Origin: Methylobacterium sp. J-078
GTDB taxonomy: Bacteria; Pseudomonadota; Alphaproteobacteria; Rhizobiales; Beijerinckiaceae
Direction: 5' to 3'
Assembly (NCBI RefSeq): GCF_022829285.1
Contig: NZ_JAKSYI010000099.1
Location: forward strand, 1-61,190
DNA: 61,190 bases
Position 1 is the stretch's first letter; every line of letters begins with the position of its first letter. Below, in pieces: positions 15,717 through 24,142 of this stretch. The notes under the pieces are model-generated. The model was not told the origin of the DNA. It saw only the letters and a program-made list of their open reading frames with translations, and searched no databases. Position numbers and translations under genes: made by a program.

Positions 15717-15992
15717 TCACCAGTGGATGAACACGCCGCCGCGGCCATCCATGATGAAGACCGTGCCCGCTCTGGCCCGCCCGCCCGAGACTGTCTCGAG
15801 TTCCGATTCAGAGAGTTCGCCGTCCTGCTCGGCGAGCCGCCCCCGCACGTCTTCGAGCGTAAAACCATAGCCGCTTGCCTGCGCGGACTCGACGATCGCG
15901 CCGAGATCATTGCTTTTCTCAGCGAACTGGTCTCGCAGCGCGCCGTCCGACTTCAGATCGGCCGAGAAACGATCGAGTTCCGAGGCGCTCAT
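15717..15992 (-). CDS. Nif11-type RiPP precursor 3
   Basis: 91 residues from ATG 15992, which has a good GGAAAGG upstream; the open frame runs further 5' but the homology starts here. The 71-residue leader (MSASELDRFSADLKSDGAL, SGYGFTLEDVRGRLAEQD) ends LSESELETVSGG, and the core is RARAGTVFIMDGRGGVFIHW. The core alternates hydrophobic residues on each side of a DGRGG turn. This gene is nearest to the divergent promoter region shared with the exporter genes, so it is probably first in the precursor operon. Confidence 0.93.
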   Translation of the reverse strand: MSASELDRFSADLKSDGALRDQFAEKSNDLGAIVESAQASGYGFTLEDVRGRLAEQDGELSESELETVSGGRARAGTVFIMDGRGGVFIHW

Positions 15993-16285
15993 GTCGAAGC
16001 CTTTCCAGTCCAAACGCGACCGATCAGTCCAAAACCAGGCCAATCTGAGTGAGTCGCCGACGGTGGTCAAGCCGGCCGGGACAATAAAGTCGCCCCTCAC
16101 GCGGAAAACTGTTTCTCGCCGGCGAACAAAGGGTTCCGCTGTTGCGGTTTGGACTGATCTCACCCTAACTTCGCCGCGCGCTCCTCAAACAACGGCGCGA
16201 CGCGGAAGATGTCCCGGTTCACGGGGATTGTCGATCCGGGACCGCGACCCGCGAAGTCCGGTCCAGTCCCGGGGGGAAATCACAT
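15993..16285. promoter_or_regulatory. divergent promoter region of the RiPP cluster with repeated CAGTCCAAA motifs
   Basis: This is the space between precursor 3 (minus) and the first exporter gene (plus). CAGTCCAAA occurs at 16006-16014 and 16025-16033, and its complement at 16148-16156. GATCAGTCCAAA (16022-16033) and TTTGGACTGATC (16148-16159) form perfect 12-bp inverted arms 114 bp apart. This could be a pair of binding sites for a regulator that controls both directions. I cannot place -35/-10 boxes with confidence. Confidence 0.45.
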
Positions 16286-18454
16286 GTGTCTCGCTTGACA
16301 GAGTATTCGGGCTTCATGCGGATCAAGCGCACGCCGACAATCCTGCAGATGGAAGCGATCGAGTGCGGCGCCGCCTCGCTGGCGATCGTGCTCGCCCATC
16401 ACGGCGCCTGGGTTCCGCTGGAACGCCTGCGGGTCGCCTGCGGCGTCTCCCGCGACGGCAGCAAGGCCAGCAACATCATCAAGGCGGCGCATCGGTTCGG
16501 CCTGTCGGCCAAGGGCTACCGGAAGGAGCCGGCCGCCCTGGCGACGATGCCGATGCCCTGCATCATCCACTGGAACTTCAATCACTTCGTCGTCCTCGAA
16601 GGAATCCGTCGCGGACGCGCCTACATCAACGATCCCGCCTCCGGCCGCCGCCAGACCGACCTCGGCGAACTCGATCTCGCCTTCACGGGCGTGGTGCTGA
16701 GCTTTCAGAAGACGCCGGACTTCGTGCGGATCGGCGGCCGCCCCAGGATGCTGTCCCCCCTGCTGGGCGGCCTCGGGCGCTCCAAGGCGGCGGTCGCCCT
16801 CCTGGCCGGGATCAGCCTCGCCCTCGTCGTCCCCGGCATCGTCATCCCGGCTTTCACCAAGATCTTCGTCGACGACATCCTGATCCAGTCCAAGACGTCC
16901 TGGCTCACGCCGCTGCTGATCGGGATGGGGGTGGCCGCGCTGTTCCGCGCGGTGGTCGCGGCCATCCAGCAATCGCTGCTGCTGCGCCTGCAGGCCAAGC
17001 TCGCGGTCGTCATGGTCAGCCGGTTTCTCTGGTTCGTCCTCGCGCTGCCCATCGAGTTCTTCACCCAGCGCCACGCCGGCGACATCGCCAGCCGGGTCGC
17101 GACGAATGAGCAGATCGCGACGCTGCTCGCCAACGGCATCGCGGCCAATGCCCTGAACCTGGTCTCGGTCGTCTTCTTCGCCGGCGCGATGGCGGTGTTC
17201 GACGCGCCCCTCGCGGCGGTCGGCATCGGCCTTTCCCTGTTGAACGTGGCCGTCCTCAAGGCCCTGTCGCGGCGGCGCACCGATCTCAGCCGGGGTCTCG
17301 CCCTGGAGCAGGGCAAGCTCGTGGGCAGCACGGTCAGCGCCGTCCGCTCGATCGAGACGCTCAAGGCGAGCGGCCTCGAGGACGACGCCTTCGCGCAATG
17401 GTCGGGCATTCAGGCGAAATCCCTCAACGCCGAGCAGGGCCTGGGCCTCTCCTCGGCGCTCCTCGACGTTCTGCCGGCGCTGCTGACGGGGCTGACCACG
17501 GCCGCGATCCTCGGTGTGGGCGGCCTGCGCGTGATCGAGGGATCGATGACGCTCGGCAGCCTCATCGCCTTCCAGTCGCTGATGGCAAGCTTCTCCGAGC
17601 CGATCACGGGGCTCGTCAACCAGGCTGGGAGCATCCAGACCATGGCGAGCGGGTTCGAGCGCCTGCAGGACGTGTTCGCCTATCCGGTGCCGGCTCCCCG
17701 GCCGGCGGAAGCCGCGCGCGATGTGCCGGCCAAGCTCGCCGGCCGCATCCGGCTCGAGGACGTGGCGTTCGGCTTCTCGCCCCTCGAACCGCCCCTGATC
17801 GAACAGGTCTCGATCGCGATCGAGCCTGGCACGCGGGTGGCGCTGGTGGGCTCCTCCGGCAGCGGAAAATCCACCCTCGGGCGCCTGATCTGCGGCCTGT
17901 ACACGCCCTGGTCGGGCCGGGTCCTGATCGACGGCCTGCCGATCGCGGAGATTCCCGCCGCGGTCTTCGCGAATTCGGTGGCCTATGTCGACCAGGACAT
18001 CTTCCTGTTCGAGGGGACCGCGCGCGACAACCTCACCCTGTGGGACAACACCGTGACGGACTCGGACCTCTCGCGGGCGCTGCGGGACGCGGCCATCCAC
18101 GACGACATCGCGACGCGGGCGGGCAATTACGATTGCCGGGTGGCGGAAGGCGGCACGAATTTCAGCGGAGGCCAGCGGCAACGCATCGAGATCGCGCGCG
18201 CCCTCGTGTCGAACCCCTCGATCGTGCTGCTCGACGAGGCCACCGCCGCCCTCGATCCGGTCACCGAGACGCTGATCGACGACAACCTGCGGCGGCGCGG
18301 CTGCACCTGCGTCGTCATCGCCCACCGGCTCAGCACGATCCGCGACTGCGACGAGATCATCGTGCTGCACCAGGGCAGGGTCGTCGAGCGCGGGACCCAC
18401 GAGGACCTGATCGCGCTGGGCGGGCGCTACGCCGAGCTGGTGGCCCTGCAATGA
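16286..18454 (+). CDS. NHLM-type ABC transporter with C39 leader peptidase
   Basis: 722-residue inner-membrane exporter that removes GG leaders. The N-terminal C39 cysteine peptidase domain (residues 10-140) shows QMEAIECGAASLAIVL with the catalytic Cys near residue 28, IIHWNFNHFVVLEG with the catalytic His and YINDPASG with the Asp. Six membrane helices follow (about 165-450), then an ABC ATPase with Walker A VGSSGSGKST, signature FSGGQRQRIEIARAL and Walker B SIVLLDEATA. It is the first exporter gene of the cluster and overlaps the second by 4 nt (ATGA at 18451). The LSxxELxxVxGG motif in all four precursors is the expected cleavage substrate. Confidence 0.94.
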   Translation: MSRLTEYSGFMRIKRTPTILQMEAIECGAASLAIVLAHHGAWVPLERLRVACGVSRDGSKASNIIKAAHRFGLSAKGYRKEPAALATMPMPCIIHWNFNHFVVLEGIRRGRAYINDPASGRRQTDLGELDLAFTGVVLSFQKTPDFVRIGGRPRMLSPLLGGLGRSKAAVALLAGISLALVVPGIVIPAFTKIFVDDILIQSKTSWLTPLLIGMGVAALFRAVVAAIQQSLLLRLQAKLAVVMVSRFLWFVLALPIEFFTQRHAGDIASRVATNEQIATLLANGIAANALNLVSVVFFAGAMAVFDAPLAAVGIGLSLLNVAVLKALSRRRTDLSRGLALEQGKLVGSTVSAVRSIETLKASGLEDDAFAQWSGIQAKSLNAEQGLGLSSALLDVLPALLTGLTTAAILGVGGLRVIEGSMTLGSLIAFQSLMASFSEPITGLVNQAGSIQTMASGFERLQDVFAYPVPAPRPAEAARDVPAKLAGRIRLEDVAFGFSPLEPPLIEQVSIAIEPGTRVALVGSSGSGKSTLGRLICGLYTPWSGRVLIDGLPIAEIPAAVFANSVAYVDQDIFLFEGTARDNLTLWDNTVTDSDLSRALRDAAIHDDIATRAGNYDCRVAEGGTNFSGGQRQRIEIARALVSNPSIVLLDEATAALDPVTETLIDDNLRRRGCTCVVIAHRLSTIRDCDEIIVLHQGRVVERGTHEDLIALGGRYAELVALQ

Positions 18455-21417
18455 CCGAGGAGGCGGCCACGCCGCACGTCTCCCACCCCGTCGCGGAGGA
18501 TGCGGACACGGCCGCACGGCCGCGCATCCCCCTCGACGGACGGCGCCCGCGATGGCTCGACGAGAGCGTGGAGGCGCTCCAGGTCGTCGCCGGTCATGTC
18601 GACGTCTTCGCCGTCGGCGTCGCGGGTCAGGTCGATGCCGCCGCCGGCGGCGTGGGGGCCACGCGTGCGCGCCATCACCTCCTGCGCGCCGAGGCCGGGG
18701 AGGTCCTGTTCGGTTTTCCGAAGATCGAGGCGGACGCCGATGGCGCGCCCGGCGCGGGGATCGGCGCTTCCCGGGCGGAGGAGGTCCGGATCGTCGCGGT
18801 GGGCGGCCTCGGCGCCGAGGCCATCGCCCTCGGGCACGGTGAGGTCGGCGCCGAGGCCGTGTCGCGCTGGATCGGCCGGCTGGCCGGCGTGATCGCGGGA
18901 CCGTATCCGAGCTGGGAGATCGCCGAGGCCGGGACCGGCGCGACGGACCTCGCCCCGGGCGAGCGGCTCCGGGGACCTGCGCGCGGGATCGTCTGGGTCG
19001 GCGTCCGCCGGGGCGCGGTGCGCCCGATGGATGTCGGGCCGCCCTGCGAGGCGGACGGGCCGTGGCTGCCGCTGACCGCCGGCCTGTGGATCGCGGCCGG
19101 CGGTGACGGCTGCACCCTCGTCGCCGACGGGGAGGCGCCGCGCGGCGCGGCGCTCGCCGCGGCGACCGGGCAGTTCCAGGCGCAGGCCCTCGCCTGCATC
19201 CGGCACCGGCTGGTCGCGGAGGCAGGCCAGCAGGCCGAGCGCCTGACCCGCCGCGACGCGCAGACGGCCGCGCGGGCCACCGGCCTGTTCGAGCGCCTCG
19301 CGGCCGTCGTTCCCGGGGCGCGCGCCCGCATGAAGGCGATCCCGACGGAGGTCGACGCGCCGATCTTCGCCGCCTGCCGCCTGGTCGCCGAGGCCCATCA
19401 CGTCGTCCTGGCGCGGCCGCCGGCCACATCCTCGGACGCCTCGGACCTGGCGGCCGTCGCCGACATCGCGCGCGTTTCACGGCTGCGCGTCCGCCAGGTC
19501 CTGCTGCGGCACGACTGGTGGCGCCGGGACGGCGGGGCCCTGATCGGCTGGCTCGGCGAGGCGCGCCGGCCGGTCGCCCTGCTGCCGAAGGCGCGCCGCG
19601 GCTACGCCATGGTCGACCCGTCCACGGGCCTGCGCCGCCGGGTCGGCGCGGCCGAGGCCTCGGAGCTGTCGCCCCTCGCCGCGACCCTGTATCCGCCGCT
19701 GCCCTCGCACCCGCTGCGCCTGCGCGACCTGCTCGGCTTCGCGATCCGGCAGTCCCGAGGCGGCTACGGCCGCCTCGTGCTCGCGATCGCCGCGCTCGGC
19801 GCCCTCTCCTGGGTGACCCCGCTGATCACGCAGGCCATCGTCAGCTCGATCATTCCGCGCACCGAGCTCGATCAGCTCGCCTTCTGCGTGCTCGCCCTCG
19901 TCGTGACGGCCGTCGCGAGCGCCGGCGTGCAGCTCGTCGAGATGACGGTGATGCTCCGGATCGAGGGCCTGATCGACTGGAAGCTGCAGGCGGCCGTCTT
20001 CGATCGCGTGCTGCGCCTGCCGGCCGCGATCTTCCGCGACTTCACGGTCGGCGACTTCGTCGACCGGACCCTGGGCATCGATTCCGTCCGCCGCGTCCTC
20101 ACGGGGCGAACGCTGCGCGGCCTCCTCTCGGGGCTGCTCTGCGGGTTCAGCCTCGCGCTGATGATCTACTACGACGGCAAGCTCGCCCTCGTGGCGATGG
20201 GCCTGATCGGCTTTCGCGCCGTCGTGATCGTCGCCACGTCCGGGCTGCGCCTCTATCACGAGGGACGCTACCTGGCGCTGCACGGGACGGTGAGCGGCCT
20301 CGTCCTCCAGCTCCTCGCCGGCGTCGGAAAGCTGCGGATCGCGGCGGCGACGCAGCGCGGGCTCGCCGTCTGGGGCGTGCTCTACGCCGCGCAGAAGCGC
20401 CAGTTCGTCGCCGCACGGCGGTTCGCGAACGCCTTGACCGTGTTCGAGGGGTCTTTCGCGGTGCTCGCCACCCTCGCGATCTTCGCCGCCTCGGTCTATC
20501 TGGAGAGTTCCCTGCAGCGGGATCTGGGCGCCTTCCTGGGCTTCTTCGCCGCGTTCGGACAGGCGATGGCCTCGGTGGGATCCTGGGCGGCCGGCGTCAG
20601 CGACGCGCTCGGGGCGATTCCCCACCTCACCCGGATCAGGCCCTTGATCGCCGCGAACGTGGAGATCTCCGAGGAGCGCAAGCCGCCGGGGGCCCTGTCC
20701 GGGGCGATCGAGCTCTCCCGCGTCACTTTCCGCTACGCGCCGAGCGGACCGCCCGTCCTGGACAATCTCACCCTCCGGATCGCGGCCGGCGAGTACGTCG
20801 CCCTGGTCGGCCCCTCGGGAAGCGGCAAGTCCTCGCTGTTCCGCCTGCTCCTGGGTTTCGAGCGGGCCGAGGCCGGCGCCGTCTTCTACGACGGCAAGGC
20901 GATCGACACCCTCGACGTCGGTGCGCTCCGGCGCCAGTTCGGCGTCGTCCTGCAGAACGGCGGGCTGACGAACGGCAGCATCTACGACAACATCTGCGGC
21001 GGCGCTCCGCTCCCCCTCGATCAGGTTCGGGAGGCGGCTCGCCTCGCCAGCCTCGAAGACGACCTCGCGGCCATGCCGATGGGGCTGCACACCCTCGTCT
21101 CGGAAGGGGTGAGCACCATCTCGGGCGGCCAGCGGCAGCGCATCATGATCGCGCGGGCCATCGCCCGGCGCCCGCGCATCATCCTGCTCGACGAGGCGAC
21201 GAGTTCCCTCGACAACCGGTCCCAGGCCGTGGTGACCGCCGCCCTCGGTAACCTGAACGTCACCCGCATCGTGATCGCCCATCGGCTGAGTACCGTGCGC
21301 GAGGCCGATCGCATCATCGTCCTGGCCGACGGCAAGGTCGTCCAGTCGGGCTCGTTCGAGGCGCTGAGCCGCACGGCGGGCCCGTTCGCGGACCTGGCGC
21401 GGCGGCAGATGCTGTGA
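18451..21417 (+). CDS. second NHLM-type ABC transporter
   Basis: 988 residues from the ATG that overlaps the first exporter gene; the open frame extends upstream but that part is out of frame with the real gene. The N-terminal 400 residues are soluble. They include a block around residues 330-400 (LRVRQVLLRHDWWRRDGGAL, then VDPSTG) that looks like a degenerate C39-like domain without the catalytic Cys. Membrane helices span about 425-700. The ABC ATPase shows VGPSGSGKSS, ISGGQRQRIMIARAI and RIILLDEATSSLD. It probably forms a heterodimer or a two-stage exporter with the first protein, as in other NHLM clusters where the two occur side by side. Confidence 0.92.
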   Translation: MTEEAATPHVSHPVAEDADTAARPRIPLDGRRPRWLDESVEALQVVAGHVDVFAVGVAGQVDAAAGGVGATRARHHLLRAEAGEVLFGFPKIEADADGAPGAGIGASRAEEVRIVAVGGLGAEAIALGHGEVGAEAVSRWIGRLAGVIAGPYPSWEIAEAGTGATDLAPGERLRGPARGIVWVGVRRGAVRPMDVGPPCEADGPWLPLTAGLWIAAGGDGCTLVADGEAPRGAALAAATGQFQAQALACIRHRLVAEAGQQAERLTRRDAQTAARATGLFERLAAVVPGARARMKAIPTEVDAPIFAACRLVAEAHHVVLARPPATSSDASDLAAVADIARVSRLRVRQVLLRHDWWRRDGGALIGWLGEARRPVALLPKARRGYAMVDPSTGLRRRVGAAEASELSPLAATLYPPLPSHPLRLRDLLGFAIRQSRGGYGRLVLAIAALGALSWVTPLITQAIVSSIIPRTELDQLAFCVLALVVTAVASAGVQLVEMTVMLRIEGLIDWKLQAAVFDRVLRLPAAIFRDFTVGDFVDRTLGIDSVRRVLTGRTLRGLLSGLLCGFSLALMIYYDGKLALVAMGLIGFRAVVIVATSGLRLYHEGRYLALHGTVSGLVLQLLAGVGKLRIAAATQRGLAVWGVLYAAQKRQFVAARRFANALTVFEGSFAVLATLAIFAASVYLESSLQRDLGAFLGFFAAFGQAMASVGSWAAGVSDALGAIPHLTRIRPLIAANVEISEERKPPGALSGAIELSRVTFRYAPSGPPVLDNLTLRIAAGEYVALVGPSGSGKSSLFRLLLGFERAEAGAVFYDGKAIDTLDVGALRRQFGVVLQNGGLTNGSIYDNICGGAPLPLDQVREAARLASLEDDLAAMPMGLHTLVSEGVSTISGGQRQRIMIARAIARRPRIILLDEATSSLDNRSQAVVTAALGNLNVTRIVIAHRLSTVREADRIIVLADGKVVQSGSFEALSRTAGPFADLARRQML

Positions 21418-21569
21418 CCCCCCTTCGACGGTGCCGCGAAGCGGCCCCGGATGCGGGACGGGCAGCGCGACCGGGTCCCGGTCATCCGGTGCGGTTCTGC
21501 ACCGCGTTCCTTCACAGGTTCATCCATCGTCTGAACGCGGCCAATGCAGTGCACGCGATGGAGACGACC

Positions 21570-21761
21570 ATGCTGAAGTTTCTCAACAAGGCCCTCGATC
21601 AGAAATCGGCCCGGAACGACAAGTCTTCGAGCGAAACTTTTTCAAGCAAGGACCAGAAGGTTTCGGCCCAGGACGAGAAGGCGCTCTCGGACGCCGAGCT
21701 GTCGCAGGTGGCCGGCGGCCGGATGCTCAACCCGCAGCCGCTGCCCCCGCGCCATCGGTAA
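21570..21761 (+). CDS. small GG-leader peptide with NPQPLPP core
   Basis: 63 residues from ATG 21570, which is preceded by GGAG at 21560-21563; ATG 21558 lacks such a site. The leader is short, charged and Ser/Lys/Asp-rich (KFLNKALDQKSARNDKSSSE). It ends with ALSDAELSQVAGG, the same cleavage motif as the three Nif11-type precursors, and leaves the short core RMLNPQPLPPRHR. It has no Cys. It lies 152 bp after the second ABC gene on the same strand, so it can be co-transcribed with the exporters. I regard it as a fourth exported peptide with an unrelated leader body and an unknown modification. Confidence 0.8.
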   Translation: MLKFLNKALDQKSARNDKSSSETFSSKDQKVSAQDEKALSDAELSQVAGGRMLNPQPLPPRHR

Positions 21762-21769
21762 GATCGCGT

Positions 21770-21798
21770 GGTCCGGCCCGGGCATCGCCCGGCGGACC
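21770..21798 (+). terminator. GC-rich hairpin after the NPQPLPP peptide
   Basis: GGTCCG and CGGACC flank CCCGGGC/GCCCGG with a small bulge and a 3-nt loop. There is no T-run, so it may be a weak or factor-dependent stop for the exporter transcript. Confidence 0.4.
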
Positions 21799-21875
21799 GG
21801 CGCGGGCGCGGGGGATGCGGCGGCGGCCGCCCCTTGCGCCGTCCACGGATCGGCACCGCGCCCGGCGGTGCCCGG

Positions 21876-22409
21876 TCATTGCGGCGCGGCGCGCAGCAAG
21901 GCCAGCATCCGCTGAAACCGCTCGCCCGCGGCCGAGATCGTGTCGAGCACCGTCAGGTCGAGTTCGCCGGACGGCACGGTCCCGTCCGCCGGATCGCGGG
22001 GGTCGCCCGCGGCCATCGCCGCGCGCAGGCGGTCGGCGAGGAACACCGCGAGGGCGCGGTAGAAGCGGCCGGCGAAGCCCGCGTCGGCGGCAAGCTTCTC
22101 GGTCAGCATCGTCCTGTCGATCGCCAGGATGAGACTGGGCCTGGATGCGCGGATCGTGGCCGAGGTCGGGGCCGACTCGACGAGGGACATCTCGCCGATG
22201 ATCTCGCCGACGCCCAGCCGGGCGATGCCGCCGGCCCTGCGCGTGCTGACGAGCAGTTCGCCCTCCAGCACGATCGCCACGAAATCGATGGCGTCGTCCT
22301 CCAGGATCACCACATCGCCGGGCGCGATCCGCCGGCGGAGGCCCGACCGGGCCATCCAGGCGATGTCGGCGTCGTTGAGCAGGCCGAACACGTAGAGGAT
22401 CTTTCGCAT
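21876..22409 (-). CDS. cyclic nucleotide-binding domain protein
   Basis: 177 residues. Residues 10-120 form a cNMP-binding beta-roll of the CRP/PKA-regulatory type: IAPGDVVILEDDAIDFVAIVLEGELLVS, then GVGEIIGEMSLVESAPTSATIRA with the phosphate-binding cassette. The C-terminal part is helical and too short for the usual CRP helix-turn-helix, so it is probably not a DNA-binding regulator. Such proteins are often encoded beside NHLM exporters. It is co-oriented with the HlyD gene 103 bp upstream and probably shares its transcript. It may sense a nucleotide or gate export; the role is unknown. Confidence 0.85.
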   Translation of the reverse strand: MRKILYVFGLLNDADIAWMARSGLRRRIAPGDVVILEDDAIDFVAIVLEGELLVSTRRAGGIARLGVGEIIGEMSLVESAPTSATIRASRPSLILAIDRTMLTEKLAADAGFAGRFYRALAVFLADRLRAAMAAGDPRDPADGTVPSGELDLTVLDTISAAGERFQRMLALLRAAPQ

Positions 22410-22512
22410 CGTCGCTCGGCTCTCAGCATCGTTCGCCGCGGCCGTCCCCGGTTCGGCAGGACAAACGAGGCGCTAACAGGAATCCAAATAGCGTCGCGCC
22501 CGGCGACTCCGC

Positions 22513-23781
22513 TCAGTCGAGGATACCGGTGAACCGTTTGGCGAGCGGCAGAACCAGGTCGAGGGGCCGCTGCGATCGCGTCGTGATCTCGGCCTTCGTC
22601 AGGGTTCCGCTGGTGAGACGAACGACCGGCCCCGCACCGACCGCCCAGCGATAGCCGCTGACGGTCTTCTCGTCCTCGACCAGCCGGACGATCGCGGCGT
22701 AGGGCGCTCCCGCGCCGGAGAACTGCTTGACCAGACTGTCGTTCTGCAGCACCGCCAGCATGCCCTGCGGCGTGACCGGGAACTCCGAGATGCGCGCGAC
22801 CGTGCCGATCATCGTGCCGAACTCCTCGCGCTTGACGGTGCTCGGCTCCAGGCGAACCTCCATGCCCGGCTTCACGCTCTTGCCGCGATCGGCGGGGATG
22901 TAGACGACCGCCTCCAGATCGGTTCCACCCGCCTGGATTCCGATGACGGCGGTGCCGACCCCCAGGACGGAACCGGGTGCGACCTTGATCTCGATCACCT
23001 GGCCGTCGATCGGGCTGAGAACCCGGGTGCTGAGCCCGAGCTCCTCGGTGGCGCGGGCGACCTGCCGGCGCGCCTCGTTGCGGCGATCCTCGCTGTCGCG
23101 GATCTCGCGCTCCCGCTGCGTCTCGAGGTCGGTCTTCTGGGCCTGGAGCTTCAGGATCTCGTTCTGAGCGTCCTTCCGGCGCTGTTCCGTGTCGGCGAGT
23201 TCGTGGCGTCGGTCCTCGACCGTGCGGCGCGTCGTGTAGCCCTTCGCCAGGAGCTTCGAGAGATTCTCCACGTCCTGCGTCAGGTAGCCGATGCGCTGAT
23301 CGGCGGCCCGGATGACCTGCTGGAAGGCTTCCTCCAGCTTGGCGAAGTTGTTGGCTTTGGCGCTCAGTTCGGACCGGACCCGGGCGACGCGCTCGGCGTG
23401 CTCGCGCTCGCGCTCGTTCAGCACGTCCCCGGCGCTGCGCAGGGCCTGCTCGGCGTCGGTTCGCACGACGCGCGCGATGGGCTGATCCTTCGTCACCCGA
23501 TCGTCGATCGCGACATCGATCGAGGCCAGCCGGCCCGTGGTCGCCGAGACCGCATCGACGACGCGCGCGCCGCTCCGGACCAGGATGCCCTCCGCGGGCG
23601 AGCGGGTCGGAATGCGCCCGACGACGCTCCAGGCGATCAAGGTGCCCAACATCAGAAAGACGACGCCGACCAGGATCCAGTCGAGGGGCCGGGTCACGTC
23701 GACGAGGTGGTCGAGCTGTTCGGGGGAGGCGGCACGCTCGATTGCGACGGCACGGAAGACCTTGTCCGAGGGTGTGCCCAT
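22513..23781 (-). CDS. HlyD-family secretion protein of the NHLM system
   Basis: 422-residue periplasmic adaptor. A single N-terminal membrane helix spans about residues 34-55 (LDWILVGVVFLMLGTLIAWSVVG). A lipoyl-like half-motif follows, then a coiled coil at about 100-230 (EREHAERVARVRSELSAKA, KAQKTDLETQREREIRDSED-like heptads) and a second lipoyl/beta-barrel part (VLSPIDGQVIEIKVAPGSVL). It would link the two ABC proteins to the periplasm or outer membrane. ATG 23781 is preceded by AGGATC. No TolC gene is in the window. Confidence 0.92.
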   Translation of the reverse strand: MGTPSDKVFRAVAIERAASPEQLDHLVDVTRPLDWILVGVVFLMLGTLIAWSVVGRIPTRSPAEGILVRSGARVVDAVSATTGRLASIDVAIDDRVTKDQPIARVVRTDAEQALRSAGDVLNEREREHAERVARVRSELSAKANNFAKLEEAFQQVIRAADQRIGYLTQDVENLSKLLAKGYTTRRTVEDRRHELADTEQRRKDAQNEILKLQAQKTDLETQREREIRDSEDRRNEARRQVARATEELGLSTRVLSPIDGQVIEIKVAPGSVLGVGTAVIGIQAGGTDLEAVVYIPADRGKSVKPGMEVRLEPSTVKREEFGTMIGTVARISEFPVTPQGMLAVLQNDSLVKQFSGAGAPYAAIVRLVEDEKTVSGYRWAVGAGPVVRLTSGTLTKAEITTRSQRPLDLVLPLAKRFTGILD

Positions 23782-24142
23782 GATCCTGTGCTCCGGGTCG
23801 AAGGATCAAGATGTGGCTCGGCGTGCGCCGCATTGACAGCAAGCCCGCATCCGCTCACCTGTTCTGGGCGGCGGCTCGCCTTCGAATCACTATAGACTTT
23901 GTTGAAGTCTGCCCACAACCGACTCGTGAAGCGGACGCTTCCGGAAGCAATCGCACAGGTCACGGGGCTCGGCGTCCCGGCGGAATGCGACTTGCGCCGG
24001 CGGCGGCGGATCGAGCAAGATTCGGCATGCGGGTCCGTCGAGAGACACGCGACCTCGGCGCGAGACAGGACCTCGATCGATGCGACCCGCGACGTCATGG
24101 GATCCCGAATTCGCCAGCGCCGCCCGGCCACGGGCATGGCCG
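23782..24142. promoter_or_regulatory. divergent intergenic region with a short inverted repeat
   Basis: This lies between the HlyD gene (minus) and the exported protein (plus). AGACTT-TGTTG-AAGTCT at 23894-23910 is a perfect 6+6 inverted repeat in an AT-richer patch and could be an operator or a small hairpin. No gene was found; the true start of the plus-strand gene may lie inside this stretch. Confidence 0.3.

Larger units (their letters stand above)
14657..15992 (-). repeat. three precursor genes in exact 530-bp register
   Basis: The starts are at 14932, 15462 and 15992 and the ends at 14657, 15187 and 15717. Each gene is 276 bp and each spacer 254 bp, so the period is exactly 530 bp. The genes are clearly homologous, but by eye the two spacers are not similar in sequence. 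Confidence 0.9.

Noticed and set aside
15993..16163. 57-residue N-terminal extension of precursor 3
   Set aside because: The extension has no similarity to the other precursors, while ATG 15992 has a good ribosome site and restores the common 91-residue length.
16280..19480. A 1066-codon open frame on the minus strand across both exporter genes
   Set aside because: It is antisense to two well-supported ABC transporter genes, is extremely Arg/Pro/Ala-rich at one end and has no domain. Long antisense frames are expected in DNA with this codon bias.
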